Shown here piece after piece: positions 25,513 to 33,913 of a stretch of DNA of 64,000 nucleotides (the first letter of the stretch is position 1; every line of letters begins with the position of its first letter). Under the pieces are notes generated by a model, which saw only the letters and a list, made by a program, of their open reading frames with translations, did not search any database and was not told the origin of the DNA. Made by a program: the position numbers and the translations under genes. Origin of the DNA: Blautia wexlerae DSM 19850 (GTDB taxonomy: Bacteria; Bacillota; Clostridia; Lachnospirales; Lachnospiraceae); contig NZ_CP102267.1 in NCBI RefSeq assembly GCF_025148125.1, positions 571,001-635,000 on the forward strand. The letters are read 5' to 3'.

Positions 25513-28098
25513 GTGAAAAGAAGATTAGTTGCGGTTACATTGAGTCTTATTATGACAATGGCAACTGTCAGTGAAGCAGGTGCTGCTGCATTTACTTCAC
25601 CTGATACAGCTCCGGCTGTTGCCACACAGACAGATGCAGAAGAAGTAAATGTTACAGAAGAAACTTCTGAAACAGAAGCAGACGCTTTTTCAGATGGAGA
25701 TGATGGGACAGCAGTACCATCACAGGAACAGACAGACGACGCATTTACAGCGGGAACGGATACGGCTGCTGCATTGCCGGACGAGACGCCGTCAACAGCA
25801 GATGCTACGGATGCCGTTGGAGCCGCTGTAGTGAAAGCTGAGGACTGGGTAAGCACAGAGAATGGCTTTAAACTGCGCAAACCTGCAAAAAATCAGGATA
25901 CAGCAAATACAGATGATCAGAAAGCAGCAACAGCAGCACTACCCGATGAGGAGATGCTGTCTGAGACTGACGGATTCTCAGGAGATCAGACAGAATCATC
26001 TGAAACAGCAGTGGCTGAAACAGATACAACAGCTGTGACAGCAGAGGTTACAGCAATGGAAACACCAGCAGCAACGGATACAGTGTCTGTAACAAATGAA
26101 GAATTTTATACAGTGGCAGACGGAATTGTAAAGATCAGCACAGAGTATAAAGGGGAAACCCATACAGGATATTATCTGTTTGATGAAGAGGGAATCCTTG
26201 TAACTGGACAGGCTGAGGTAAAAGAAAAATCTTCAGCTGATGAAGAACCGACATCAGATGCAGCTCAGTCAGCAGGAGAAGATGCCACAGGGGAAGAAAC
26301 AGAAGCCCAGGCAAATCAGTCCTATTTTACAACTGCAGATGAGGCTGTTGTTTATACCGGATGTGAAGGAGAAGCGATAACTCCATATACATCTACAGTA
26401 GGCCAGCAGGAGAAGAGTGTATGGAAATGGACAGGAACATATTTCCAGTACTACGATGAGAATGGTAATCTGGAGACAATTGCACAGCTTGAAGCGAAAG
26501 CAAAAGCAGCAGGTACATATACCGGATATTTCAAGATCAATGAGGATTATTACTGCCTTGATTCTGAAGGTAAGCCACAGACAGGAGAGATCACCCTCAC
26601 AGTTAACGGCGAATCAAACCTGTATTATTTTGATCCTGCAAGCAGCGACATTCCCGGAAAAATGTTCCACAATGGATGGCTTCGTTCAGATACCACTAAG
26701 GGAGAGCGCTGGCTGTATTTTAAAAAGGGAAATATTCCGGCAGACATCGGTAAATATTATAAGCGTGGCGTAGTTGCCACAGCTATCCCGGAGAAAGGAA
26801 CCGGAGATTACTTGCTGGATGCCAATGGATATGTTCTGAAATCAGTGATGAAGAAGGCTCAGAATGGTGCATATTACTGTACCGACAGTAACGGCCAGAT
26901 TTATAGAAATAAACTTGTAAAATACGGCAATTTCAGATATTATTTTGGCTCAAACGGAAAGCGGGCAACCTGGACAAAGAGATGGGCAAAAGCAGGCGAT
27001 CATTACTATTACTTTGGAAGTACTCCGGGTCGTGTTGTTGAGAAACATGGCTGGCAGAAACTTGTCAGCACCAGTGGCAAATTCCTTGGCTGGCTGTATT
27101 TTGATTCCAAGGGAAATCATTATACGGATAAGTGGACTTCCGCAGGTTATTATTTTAAACCATCAGGAAAGCTTGCAAGCGGTTTGACAGAAATCGATGG
27201 AAAGAAATATATATTTGAATCATCTACATCCGCAGAACACAAAGGTAAAGTATATAAGAGCACAATGGTGCGCTATAAAAAGAAATGGTATATCGCATCC
27301 TCTAAGGGAAGCCTGTATAAGAGCGGATGGAGAAAATACAGCGGCAATTACTATTATCTTAAAGAATGTGTGGTTCAGACAAATCAGTTTATGAAAAAGA
27401 ATGGAGTAAACGGTTATCTGGATGCAAACGGTAAATATACAAGAGGATGGGTAATTGTAAGTAATGCTAAAAACCTGGTGAGATATATCGATCCGTCAGG
27501 AAACGGATTTGCAAGAAATAAGAGTATGAGAGTTAATGGAATTCTGTATTACTTTGACAGTAACGGATACCGTATCACTGATCTGACAAACAGATACAGA
27601 GGACCGTATTCTGTTCAGGTGGACAGAGTAAACGGAGTTATGACTGTTTATGCTGATTCAGCCAGAACAATTCCTGTTAAGACGATCAGGGTATCTGTAG
27701 GTTTAGCAGGAACACCAACTCCGACCGGTAACTTTACACTGAGCAGAAGCCTGAGGTGGCAGCCTCTTATGGGACCATCCTGGGGACAGTATGGAACTCA
27801 TGTAGACGGTGCCGGACAGGGAGGAATCTTTGTTCATTCTGTAGCCTGCGGCCAGGCAAACTCATATAATCTTCCGGCAGTAGAGTACAATAAGCTTGGA
27901 TCTCCCGCATCACATGGATGTATCAGAACCTGTGTGGCAGATGCGAAGTGGGTTTATGAGAACTGTAATGGCGCACCGATCAGTATTATTGATGGTAAAT
28001 ATAAAGCAGATGATGCAATGAAAGGACCTCTTGGAAAGAAAGCACTGACTCCGTTAAGAGGAGCTGCTAATTTTGATCCTACAGATCCGGCTGTCTGA
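25513..28098 (+). CDS. Secreted L,D-transpeptidase with cell-wall-binding repeats
   Basis: The 861-residue protein has a signal peptide (1-26), a long Thr/Ala/Glu/Asp-rich region (about 27-195), a run of aromatic-rich repeats of the choline/cell-wall-binding type (Tyr-Tyr-Phe with Gly; about 200-690) and a C-terminal YkuD domain. The catalytic motif SHGCIR with Cys803 and the upstream IFVHS are intact, so it should form 3-3 crosslinks or attach proteins to peptidoglycan. It begins with GTG after GAGGAGGAAC. A strong terminator follows. The repeats resemble those of the next gene's lysozyme. Confidence 0.9.
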   Translation: MKRRLVAVTLSLIMTMATVSEAGAAAFTSPDTAPAVATQTDAEEVNVTEETSETEADAFSDGDDGTAVPSQEQTDDAFTAGTDTAAALPDETPSTADATDAVGAAVVKAEDWVSTENGFKLRKPAKNQDTANTDDQKAATAALPDEEMLSETDGFSGDQTESSETAVAETDTTAVTAEVTAMETPAATDTVSVTNEEFYTVADGIVKISTEYKGETHTGYYLFDEEGILVTGQAEVKEKSSADEEPTSDAAQSAGEDATGEETEAQANQSYFTTADEAVVYTGCEGEAITPYTSTVGQQEKSVWKWTGTYFQYYDENGNLETIAQLEAKAKAAGTYTGYFKINEDYYCLDSEGKPQTGEITLTVNGESNLYYFDPASSDIPGKMFHNGWLRSDTTKGERWLYFKKGNIPADIGKYYKRGVVATAIPEKGTGDYLLDANGYVLKSVMKKAQNGAYYCTDSNGQIYRNKLVKYGNFRYYFGSNGKRATWTKRWAKAGDHYYYFGSTPGRVVEKHGWQKLVSTSGKFLGWLYFDSKGNHYTDKWTSAGYYFKPSGKLASGLTEIDGKKYIFESSTSAEHKGKVYKSTMVRYKKKWYIASSKGSLYKSGWRKYSGNYYYLKECVVQTNQFMKKNGVNGYLDANGKYTRGWVIVSNAKNLVRYIDPSGNGFARNKSMRVNGILYYFDSNGYRITDLTNRYRGPYSVQVDRVNGVMTVYADSARTIPVKTIRVSVGLAGTPTPTGNFTLSRSLRWQPLMGPSWGQYGTHVDGAGQGGIFVHSVACGQANSYNLPAVEYNKLGSPASHGCIRTCVADAKWVYENCNGAPISIIDGKYKADDAMKGPLGKKALTPLRGAANFDPTDPAV

Positions 28099-28156
28099 TC
28101 CGGATATTTCTGCCAGGATAAATAAACATAATTGCTTATAGAAACGAAATATGCAA

Positions 28157-28193
28157 AACGGCTGCACAGAGCAAGAAATGTGCAGCCGTTTTT
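28157..28193 (+). terminator. Intrinsic terminator after the L,D-transpeptidase gene
   Basis: A perfect 12-bp stem AACGGCTGCACA / TGTGCAGCCGTT with a 10-base loop, then TTT. Confidence 0.92.
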
Positions 28194-28214
28194 GGGTATA
28201 TATCAGGGATTATC

Positions 28215-28243
28215 TTGCGAAAATGTAATATAGTGTGTATAAT
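28215..28243 (+). promoter_or_regulatory. Promoter of the GH25 lysozyme gene
   Basis: TTGCGA (28215-28220), 17-base spacer, TATAAT (28238-28243), 55 bases before the start codon. Confidence 0.75.
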
Positions 28244-28297
28244 ATGTTAATAGTATTGTAATAAAATGGACGTTTATTAGAAGACAGGAGTAGAAAG

Positions 28298-29755
28298 ATG
28301 AAAAGAGATTTTTTAAAAATCAGAAAAAGGCTTATTGTTGGTTGTCTGGCAGCTGCGATAGCTGTAGCGCAGCCTGTAAGCTCTGTTTTTGCAAATCCGC
28401 ATTATGACAGACGTGATACAGTGGCTGAGGAGGAATTTATTTATTCTGCAAGAACTTCCGGTACAGAGTCATCAAGAAAAAAAGTGAACTCCAAAGCATG
28501 GAAAAAGATCAACGGTGTCTGCTATAACGGAAGTGGTGAAATCATTCCGGGTGCGATAACCAGAGGCATGGATGTCTCTGAATGGCAGGGCAATATTGAC
28601 TGGAAACAGGTAAAGAGGTCTGATATAGATTTTGCGTTTGTCCGGATCTCCTATGGCCTGACTCACGAAGATTATACCTATGATGAGAATATGACAAATG
28701 CAGAACTTGCCGGAGTACCCACAGGCACCTATGTGTACAGTACAGCCTTATCGACAACTACCGCATTAAAGGAAGCACAGCTTGCCATCAGCAAAATGCA
28801 GGGTTACAAGGTTTCCTATCCGGTCGTATATGATCTGGAGTATGCAAAAGCAAGTAAGCTTTCTGCAAAAACAGTCTCAGAGATGGCACTGACCTTCTGC
28901 AATGAAGTGCGCAGGGCCGGATATTATCCAATGGTTTACTGCAATACCAACTGGTATGATAATTACATAGACTGGTCCTTATTATCAGGAGTGGATGTAT
29001 GGATCGCAAGATATGGGGACACGATTCAGGCACCTGATAAGGAACGGTACAATTATACAATATGGCAGTCCACAGACGGTAACCGGGAAAGCGGACTGAA
29101 TAGTACCAGCGGACTGGTAGCAGGAATTCCTGCAGGCAATGATGTTGATATGGATTTTGGCTATGTGGACTATACAAAGAAAATTACGCCGAGATGGAAA
29201 TCTCTGCATTCCTATGTTCCGGCAATGAAACCCGATACAGGCAGCAATGATGGAAGCCAGGAACAGACAGGACTTCATCAGGAAAATGGAAAATACTATT
29301 ATGTCAATGAAAATGGCGAACGTGTGTCAGATCAGTGGGTAACTGTAAATGGAAAGACCTATTATATCAGTTCTGATGGTTATGCTCTGATGGGAATGAA
29401 GAAAGTAGACGGGAAATGTTACTGGTTCCATACAAAATCCGGATATATGTTTAAAAACCGCCGCGTGACCAGATCTACCGGCGATATCTACTATTTTGGA
29501 AGCGACGGTGTACGTTGCGAGAATGGAATGTACAAAGTCAGGGAAAAAAGTGGGGAGCACACCTATTATTTCCGGAAAAACGGAAAAGCGTATAAGGGAT
29601 GGCTGACACTGAATGGTAAAAAATACTATTTTTACAAAGGCAGTTCCGCACTTTCCGGTACGCGTGCCGAGAACATTACACTGACCAGTTCCAACAGGAT
29701 TGTATCTGTGTTTGATGGAAATGGAGTGTGTACCAGACAATATAAAAAGCGGTAA
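28298..29755 (+). CDS. GH25 lysozyme with cell-wall-binding repeats
   Basis: GH25 muramidases cleave the MurNAc-GlcNAc bond of peptidoglycan. The 485-residue protein has a signal peptide (about 1-32), a linker, and a GH25 domain from residue 88 to about 300. The catalytic acids are visible as GMDVSEWQG (Asp92) and VVYDLEY (Asp179, Glu181). Four or five aromatic-rich wall-binding repeats (YYYVNENG, YYISSDG, YYFGSDG, YYFRKNG) fill residues 330-470. It has its own promoter and a terminator downstream. It probably acts in wall remodelling on the cell's own surface, as no phage genes are near. Confidence 0.92.
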   Translation: MKRDFLKIRKRLIVGCLAAAIAVAQPVSSVFANPHYDRRDTVAEEEFIYSARTSGTESSRKKVNSKAWKKINGVCYNGSGEIIPGAITRGMDVSEWQGNIDWKQVKRSDIDFAFVRISYGLTHEDYTYDENMTNAELAGVPTGTYVYSTALSTTTALKEAQLAISKMQGYKVSYPVVYDLEYAKASKLSAKTVSEMALTFCNEVRRAGYYPMVYCNTNWYDNYIDWSLLSGVDVWIARYGDTIQAPDKERYNYTIWQSTDGNRESGLNSTSGLVAGIPAGNDVDMDFGYVDYTKKITPRWKSLHSYVPAMKPDTGSNDGSQEQTGLHQENGKYYYVNENGERVSDQWVTVNGKTYYISSDGYALMGMKKVDGKCYWFHTKSGYMFKNRRVTRSTGDIYYFGSDGVRCENGMYKVREKSGEHTYYFRKNGKAYKGWLTLNGKKYYFYKGSSALSGTRAENITLTSSNRIVSVFDGNGVCTRQYKKR

Positions 29756-29772
29756 AAAATATTGAAACATAT

Positions 29773-29831
29773 AAAAAGATCCTGCAGCTGTGGCACTGAT
29801 GGAAATTCTGCAACAGCTTCGGGATCTTTTT
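29773..29831. terminator. Bidirectional terminator between the lysozyme and SMR genes
   Basis: AAAAAGATCC pairs with GGATCTTTTT, and an inner AGCTGT/ACAGCT extends the stem. T-runs occur in both directions, suiting the convergent genes. Confidence 0.85.
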
Positions 29832-29846
29832 ATGAAATTGCCGTAA

Positions 29847-30185
29847 TTAAAGCGTATAGATCAGGATACCTGCAATGATGATCAGGTTTCCCATGATTTT
29901 TCCTTTCGTGATTTTTTCCTTCAGAATGAAATGAGAGAGAAGCAGGACAAACACATAGGCGGCAGTATCAATGACAGGACCATAGCGCATATCTACTTTT
30001 GTATAACACCATGTATTGAGGAGGAGGATCAGCATATATATGGTGTATGAGAGAATCACCCGGAAATTGAGATATTCCCTGATTCGGTTTTCGTATTTGA
30101 TATTTGCGCTCTGTTTCAGAAGTATCTGTGAAACAGCGGAAAAAAATGTTCCGCTCAACATGATTAAAATAAATGTTCTATTCAT
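29847..30185 (-). CDS. SMR/EamA-like four-helix transporter, subunit 2
   Basis: The 112-residue protein has four hydrophobic helices with the small multidrug resistance-type layout (FSAVSQILLKQSA, Tyr-rich helix 2, LLLSHFILKEKITKGK, IIIAGILIYTL). Single SMR-size proteins work as dimers; ArnE/ArnF pairs of this type move lipid-linked aminoarabinose across the membrane. The ATG at 30185 overlaps the stop of the partner gene by eight bases. It is divergent from an ArnC/GtrB-like glycosyltransferase, which favours a lipid-sugar flippase over drug export; this is inference. Confidence 0.75.
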   Translation of the reverse strand: MNRTFILIMLSGTFFSAVSQILLKQSANIKYENRIREYLNFRVILSYTIYMLILLLNTWCYTKVDMRYGPVIDTAAYVFVLLLSHFILKEKITKGKIMGNLIIIAGILIYTL

Positions 30186-30528
30186 ATCTCTGCACCGTCC
30201 ATACTCCAAATAAAACCACCAGAATACCTATGATATTCTGAATGGAAAGATTTTCATGAAAGATCAGCACTGCCCATATCTGCGACCACAGAAGATAAAC
30301 ACTTTTATTGGCATAGGCAGTAGACAAAGAGAATTTCTTGATGACCTGCTGCCAGGTGATGGCGTAGATTCCGCAGTTGGCTACCATCAGGAACAGGAAC
30401 AGGTAAAGCAGAGGACTGCTGAGACCATGTTTATTATACTGAACAGATGCAGCTTTGGAAAAAACACTTGTCAGTGAAAACAGCAGGATATTCAGATGAA
30501 GTTGTATGTAGTCTTTGAGTTTTGACAT
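30178..30528 (-). CDS. SMR/EamA-like four-helix transporter, subunit 1
   Basis: The 116-residue protein also has four helices, with KAASVQYNKHG in the first loop and SLSTAYANKSVYLLWSQIWAVLIFHENLS in helices 3-4, a pattern close to ArnE/EmrE-like proteins (AYA..W, then a Glu-containing helix end). The ATG at 30528 follows GGAGG closely. It overlaps the next gene by eight bases, so a heterodimer is likely. It shares a divergent promoter region with the ArnC/GtrB-like gene. Confidence 0.75.
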   Translation of the reverse strand: MSKLKDYIQLHLNILLFSLTSVFSKAASVQYNKHGLSSPLLYLFLFLMVANCGIYAITWQQVIKKFSLSTAYANKSVYLLWSQIWAVLIFHENLSIQNIIGILVVLFGVWTVQRYE

Positions 30529-30603
30529 AATACCTCCGGGCGATAATGGTATTTTACGGATTTCATCCAATAGAGCGTGTCTGAAAGCTGTCGGACAGTA
30601 ACT

Positions 30604-30631
30604 ATTTTACATAAAAAAGCAGGGAAGTCAA
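30604..30631 (-). promoter_or_regulatory. Promoter of the SMR pair
   Basis: On the minus strand: TTGACT (30626-30631), 16-base spacer, TAAAAT (30604-30609). Confidence 0.6.
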
Positions 30632-30650
30632 GGTTTGTGCAGCAGGAATC

Positions 30651-30679
30651 TTGAAAAGAAATGTTGAAAATGATATGAT
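30651..30679 (+). promoter_or_regulatory. Promoter of the polysaccharide operon
   Basis: TTGAAA (30651-30656), 17-base spacer, TATGAT (30674-30679). It is back to back with the SMR promoter and would drive the glycosyltransferase and the genes after it. Confidence 0.7.
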
Positions 30680-30720
30680 AAAAATGATTGCAAAAAGATG
30701 AAAAGAGAAAGGAAAAGCAT

Positions 30721-31656
30721 ATGAGCTTATATTCAGTGGTTGTTCCTGTATATAATTCTGAACATACACTGGGAGAACTATATACCCGTTTGGAGAAAGT
30801 ATTCCGGGAAACTCTTAAAGAAGACTTTGAACTGATCCTGGTAGATGACGGATCAAAGGACAGATCTTATGAGATCATGACGGAACTCAGAGAAAAGGAT
30901 CACAGGGTACGGATCATACAGATGGCCCGTAACTTCGGACAGCATCCGGCACTTCTGTGTGGATTTGCACATGTAAAAGGAGAGTTTGTGGTAACAATGG
31001 ATGATGACCTTCAGCATCAGCCGGAGGAACTTCCGAAGATGGTCAGAACCATGCAGGAGAGACCGGATGTGGATGTTATCATTGCAAGCTATGAAGGAAG
31101 AAAGCATGGTCCGATACGCAAACTGGGAACGAAATTTTCTGTATGGGCAACTTCAAAGATGCTGGGAAAAGATCCGGATCTTCAGATCACCAGTTACAGG
31201 CTGATCCGCAGATTCCTTGTGGATGCCATGGTAAAAACAAATACATATCTTCCACAGATTGGAAACCTTCTGATCAGGAGTTCTAACCGTATTATTAATG
31301 TTCCGGTTCAGCATGCAGACAGAGCTTACGGAAAAAGCGGTTATTCCTTTAAGAGACTGCTGAAAGATCTGATTTATGATATCACGACACATACTGCATT
31401 TCCCCTTCTGCTGGTGAGAAATATCGGAATTGTCAGTTTCCTGATAAGTGTAGTTCTGTCGGTCTGTTATCTGGTAAGATATTTTACACTGGGCATATCT
31501 GTGCAGGGCTGGACTTCGCTGATGCTGGTTATGCTGGCGTTTTTTGGACTGATTTTGTTATCGATCGGAATTATGGGAATCTATTTAATGAATATTCTTA
31601 ATGAGGCAAAAAAAATGCCCCATTATGTAATACGTCGGGAGGATACGGACGAATAA
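30721..31656 (+). CDS. Polyprenyl-phosphate glycosyltransferase, ArnC/GtrB-like
   Basis: The 311-residue protein has a GT2 domain (SVVVPVYNSEHTL, LVDDGSKD, and the DxD-type TMDDDLQHQPEE at about residue 95) and two C-terminal membrane helices (about 232-258 and 268-295). This architecture is that of DPM1/GtrB/ArnC enzymes that place a sugar on undecaprenyl phosphate. The ATG at 30721 is used because AAAGGAAAAG precedes it and the GT domain starts at once. Its stop shares a base with the next start. With the divergent SMR pair and the DUF2142 protein it could form an external glycosylation pathway. Confidence 0.88.
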   Translation: MSLYSVVVPVYNSEHTLGELYTRLEKVFRETLKEDFELILVDDGSKDRSYEIMTELREKDHRVRIIQMARNFGQHPALLCGFAHVKGEFVVTMDDDLQHQPEELPKMVRTMQERPDVDVIIASYEGRKHGPIRKLGTKFSVWATSKMLGKDPDLQITSYRLIRRFLVDAMVKTNTYLPQIGNLLIRSSNRIINVPVQHADRAYGKSGYSFKRLLKDLIYDITTHTAFPLLLVRNIGIVSFLISVVLSVCYLVRYFTLGISVQGWTSLMLVMLAFFGLILLSIGIMGIYLMNILNEAKKMPHYVIRREDTDE

Positions 31657-32618
31657 TGAAGGAAATTGGCGGATATTTTCAGCTGGAAGAGATGCCGGGA
31701 GAGGAATATTATCCTGACCTGTACAGGGTCAATCTTGGAAGAACCGCACTGCTGTGGCTTTTGAAGAGCCGCAGGTGCAGGAAAATCCTATTACCGTATT
31801 TTCTGTGTGGATCAGTGGTGCATACCTGTCAGGAAAATCAGATAGAGACAGAATTTTATCATCTGAATGAGAAACTGGAAGTTCTGTATCCGAAAGAACA
31901 GCTTCCGGAAGGGGAATATCTTTATCTGGTTAATTACTATGGTCAGCTGTCTGATTCCCGGATATCAGAGTATAAAAAGATTTACGGAAACATCATAGTG
32001 GACCATACCCATGCATTTTTTCAGAAACCATTAAAAGGGATAGATACACTGTATTCCTGCAGAAAATTCTGGGGTGTCAGCGATGGCGCATATCTGTCAA
32101 CAGATACCAGCCTGACAGAAAATAAGACTGTCGATTATTCTGCAGAGCGTATGAAACATATTCTGGGGCGTTATGAGCATAATGCCGGAACCTACTACAA
32201 AGATATGCTGGAAAATGCGGCAAAATATGACGGGATGGAGCTTCGGCAGATGTCAAAGCTTACACAGAATCTTCTGAAAGCTGTGGATTATGACAGAGCA
32301 AAGAAAAAAAGGGAAGAAAACTACCGGATTCTCGGAGAACTGCTTCCATCGGAAAGTATATTTAATCAGACTGTGCCGGAGGGACCTTTTGCATATCCGT
32401 ATTTCCACGCTGATGGAATGAAACTTCGCAGATATCTTGCCGAAAAGAAGATATTTGTGCCGACTTACTGGAAAAATATAATTGAGAACTCTGAGACAAA
32501 AAGTCTGGAATATACCTGGGCTGCCAATATTCTTCCGTTGCCCTGCGATCAGCGTTACAGCGTGGAGGATATGAAATATATGGCTTCGGTTGTCAGAGAA
32601 TGTGAGGAACGGATATGA
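31656..32618 (+). CDS. DegT-like, PLP-fold protein of unknown function
   Basis: The 320-residue protein looks like a shortened fold-type I aminotransferase. NLGRTALLWLLKSR resembles the N-terminal helix entry of DegT/StrS enzymes, IVDHTHAF carries an Asp (116) at the place of the PLP-binding Asp, and SCRKFWGVSDGAYL carries a Lys (137) followed by a GxxDGA stretch, like the catalytic Lys before GEGG. Substrate-binding motifs are otherwise weak. It may be a true but divergent aminotransferase or a non-catalytic relative. It overlaps both neighbours by one and four bases, so it is co-translated with the ATP-grasp protein. Confidence 0.6.
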   Translation: MKEIGGYFQLEEMPGEEYYPDLYRVNLGRTALLWLLKSRRCRKILLPYFLCGSVVHTCQENQIETEFYHLNEKLEVLYPKEQLPEGEYLYLVNYYGQLSDSRISEYKKIYGNIIVDHTHAFFQKPLKGIDTLYSCRKFWGVSDGAYLSTDTSLTENKTVDYSAERMKHILGRYEHNAGTYYKDMLENAAKYDGMELRQMSKLTQNLLKAVDYDRAKKKREENYRILGELLPSESIFNQTVPEGPFAYPYFHADGMKLRRYLAEKKIFVPTYWKNIIENSETKSLEYTWAANILPLPCDQRYSVEDMKYMASVVRECEERI

Positions 32619-33913
32619 AACATAAAGTGTTGATTCTGGGAACGCTCGGAGAATTTACAGAGCTGGTAAAGAAAGCAAAAGAGAAAGGTTATGAGACTGT
32701 TGTGTGCGACGGATATGCAGATGGTATTGCCAGAACGTATGCAGATAAGGCTTATACCATTCCTGTAACAGACGTAGATGCTATTGCCCTGATGTGCAGG
32801 GAAGAAGGTGTGGACGGGATCATCACATCATTTTCAGATCTGCTCCTGGAGTGTATGGTTAAAATTGCAGATAAAGCAGGACTGCCCTGTTATCTGAAAC
32901 CGGAACAGCTTTCCTGGTACAGGGATAAATCGGCATGCCGGGATGTTCTGGACAAGCTTGGACTGCCGGCACCGGGATTTCGGAAAATATCTGTGGAACT
33001 GCTGAAACAGGGATCAGAAGAAGAAATACAACAGAGTATTGCAAATCTGCAGTATCCTCTGATCAGTAAACCTCTGGATAAATATGGTTCAAGAGGAATC
33101 TTTATTATTCATCATTCAGATGAAGTCAGAAAAAAAGCCCTGCAGACAGCGGAATATACGGATTGTCAGGAAATTCTGGTTGAGGAATACAATGACGGTT
33201 ATGAGTTTAACATGATGACATGGGTAATGGATGGGAAAGTCAATGTGATCAGTATTGCAGATCGTGAGAAAACGGAAATGGAAGAGGGAATGCTTCCGCT
33301 CAGCACACGAAATGTTTATCCATCCCGTTTCTTGGCGGAGGTCGAAAAAAGTGCCACAGATATTCTGCAGAATTATATCCGCTATACCGGACAGACGGAA
33401 GGTGCATTATCCATGCAGTTTTTCTGGAAACCTGGCAGGGGCATTCAGGTATGTGAGATTGCAGGACGTTTCTTTGGATATGAACATGAGCTGACAGATA
33501 TGGTTTATGGATTTCAGACAGAGGAACTGCTGCTGGATTATCTTTATGAAAAAGACCGGATAAAGGAGATGTTTCACCGTCATGATATTCATCATCCGGT
33601 AAAATATGGGGCTGTACTGTATTTTCAGGGACGACAGCTTCAGATTGCAGATCAGACGGCAGCCTGTGAGCTTGCAAAAGAAAAATGCGTTGTAAAACCC
33701 TGGATTTTTTATAAAGAAGGCGAACGTGTGATAGAATATGGGCCGAATCCATATCTTGCATTGTATTATATAGAAACAGAAAACCGCAGGCAGCTGGAGA
33801 AGAAGACTGAGAAATTTTTCAGTGAGATGAGTATCCGGGATCCGGAAGGAAGAGAAGTTGCCTACAGAAATAAGATACCGGAATATGAGAAGGAAAAGAA
33901 AACAGATGATTGA
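32615..33913 (+). CDS. ATP-grasp family ligase
   Basis: The 432-residue protein has an N-terminal Rossmann-like pre-ATP-grasp domain (VLILGTLGEFTELVKKAKEKG), a central ATP-grasp fold (YPLISKPLDKYGSRGI for the nucleotide Lys and glycine loop, EILVEEYNDGYEFN) and the metal-binding end (QVCEIAGRFFG). These enzymes join a carboxylate to an amine or other nucleophile via an acyl phosphate. Its place between a DegT-like protein and a WecE-type sugar aminotransferase suggests that it acylates an amino sugar, perhaps with an amino acid; the substrate cannot be read from sequence. It overlaps the genes on both sides. Confidence 0.8.
   Translation: MKHKVLILGTLGEFTELVKKAKEKGYETVVCDGYADGIARTYADKAYTIPVTDVDAIALMCREEGVDGIITSFSDLLLECMVKIADKAGLPCYLKPEQLSWYRDKSACRDVLDKLGLPAPGFRKISVELLKQGSEEEIQQSIANLQYPLISKPLDKYGSRGIFIIHHSDEVRKKALQTAEYTDCQEILVEEYNDGYEFNMMTWVMDGKVNVISIADREKTEMEEGMLPLSTRNVYPSRFLAEVEKSATDILQNYIRYTGQTEGALSMQFFWKPGRGIQVCEIAGRFFGYEHELTDMVYGFQTEELLLDYLYEKDRIKEMFHRHDIHHPVKYGAVLYFQGRQLQIADQTAACELAKEKCVVKPWIFYKEGERVIEYGPNPYLALYYIETENRRQLEKKTEKFFSEMSIRDPEGREVAYRNKIPEYEKEKKTDD

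Noticed and set aside
25269..25880. A 203-codon minus-strand frame over the start of the L,D-transpeptidase gene
   Set aside because: It is rich in Ala, Ser and Val because it mirrors the Thr/Ala/Glu repeats of the real gene; no promoter or ribosome site.
28298..29755. The GH25 lysozyme as a prophage endolysin
   Set aside because: It has a signal peptide, its own promoter and wall-binding repeats, and there is no holin or phage structural gene nearby.
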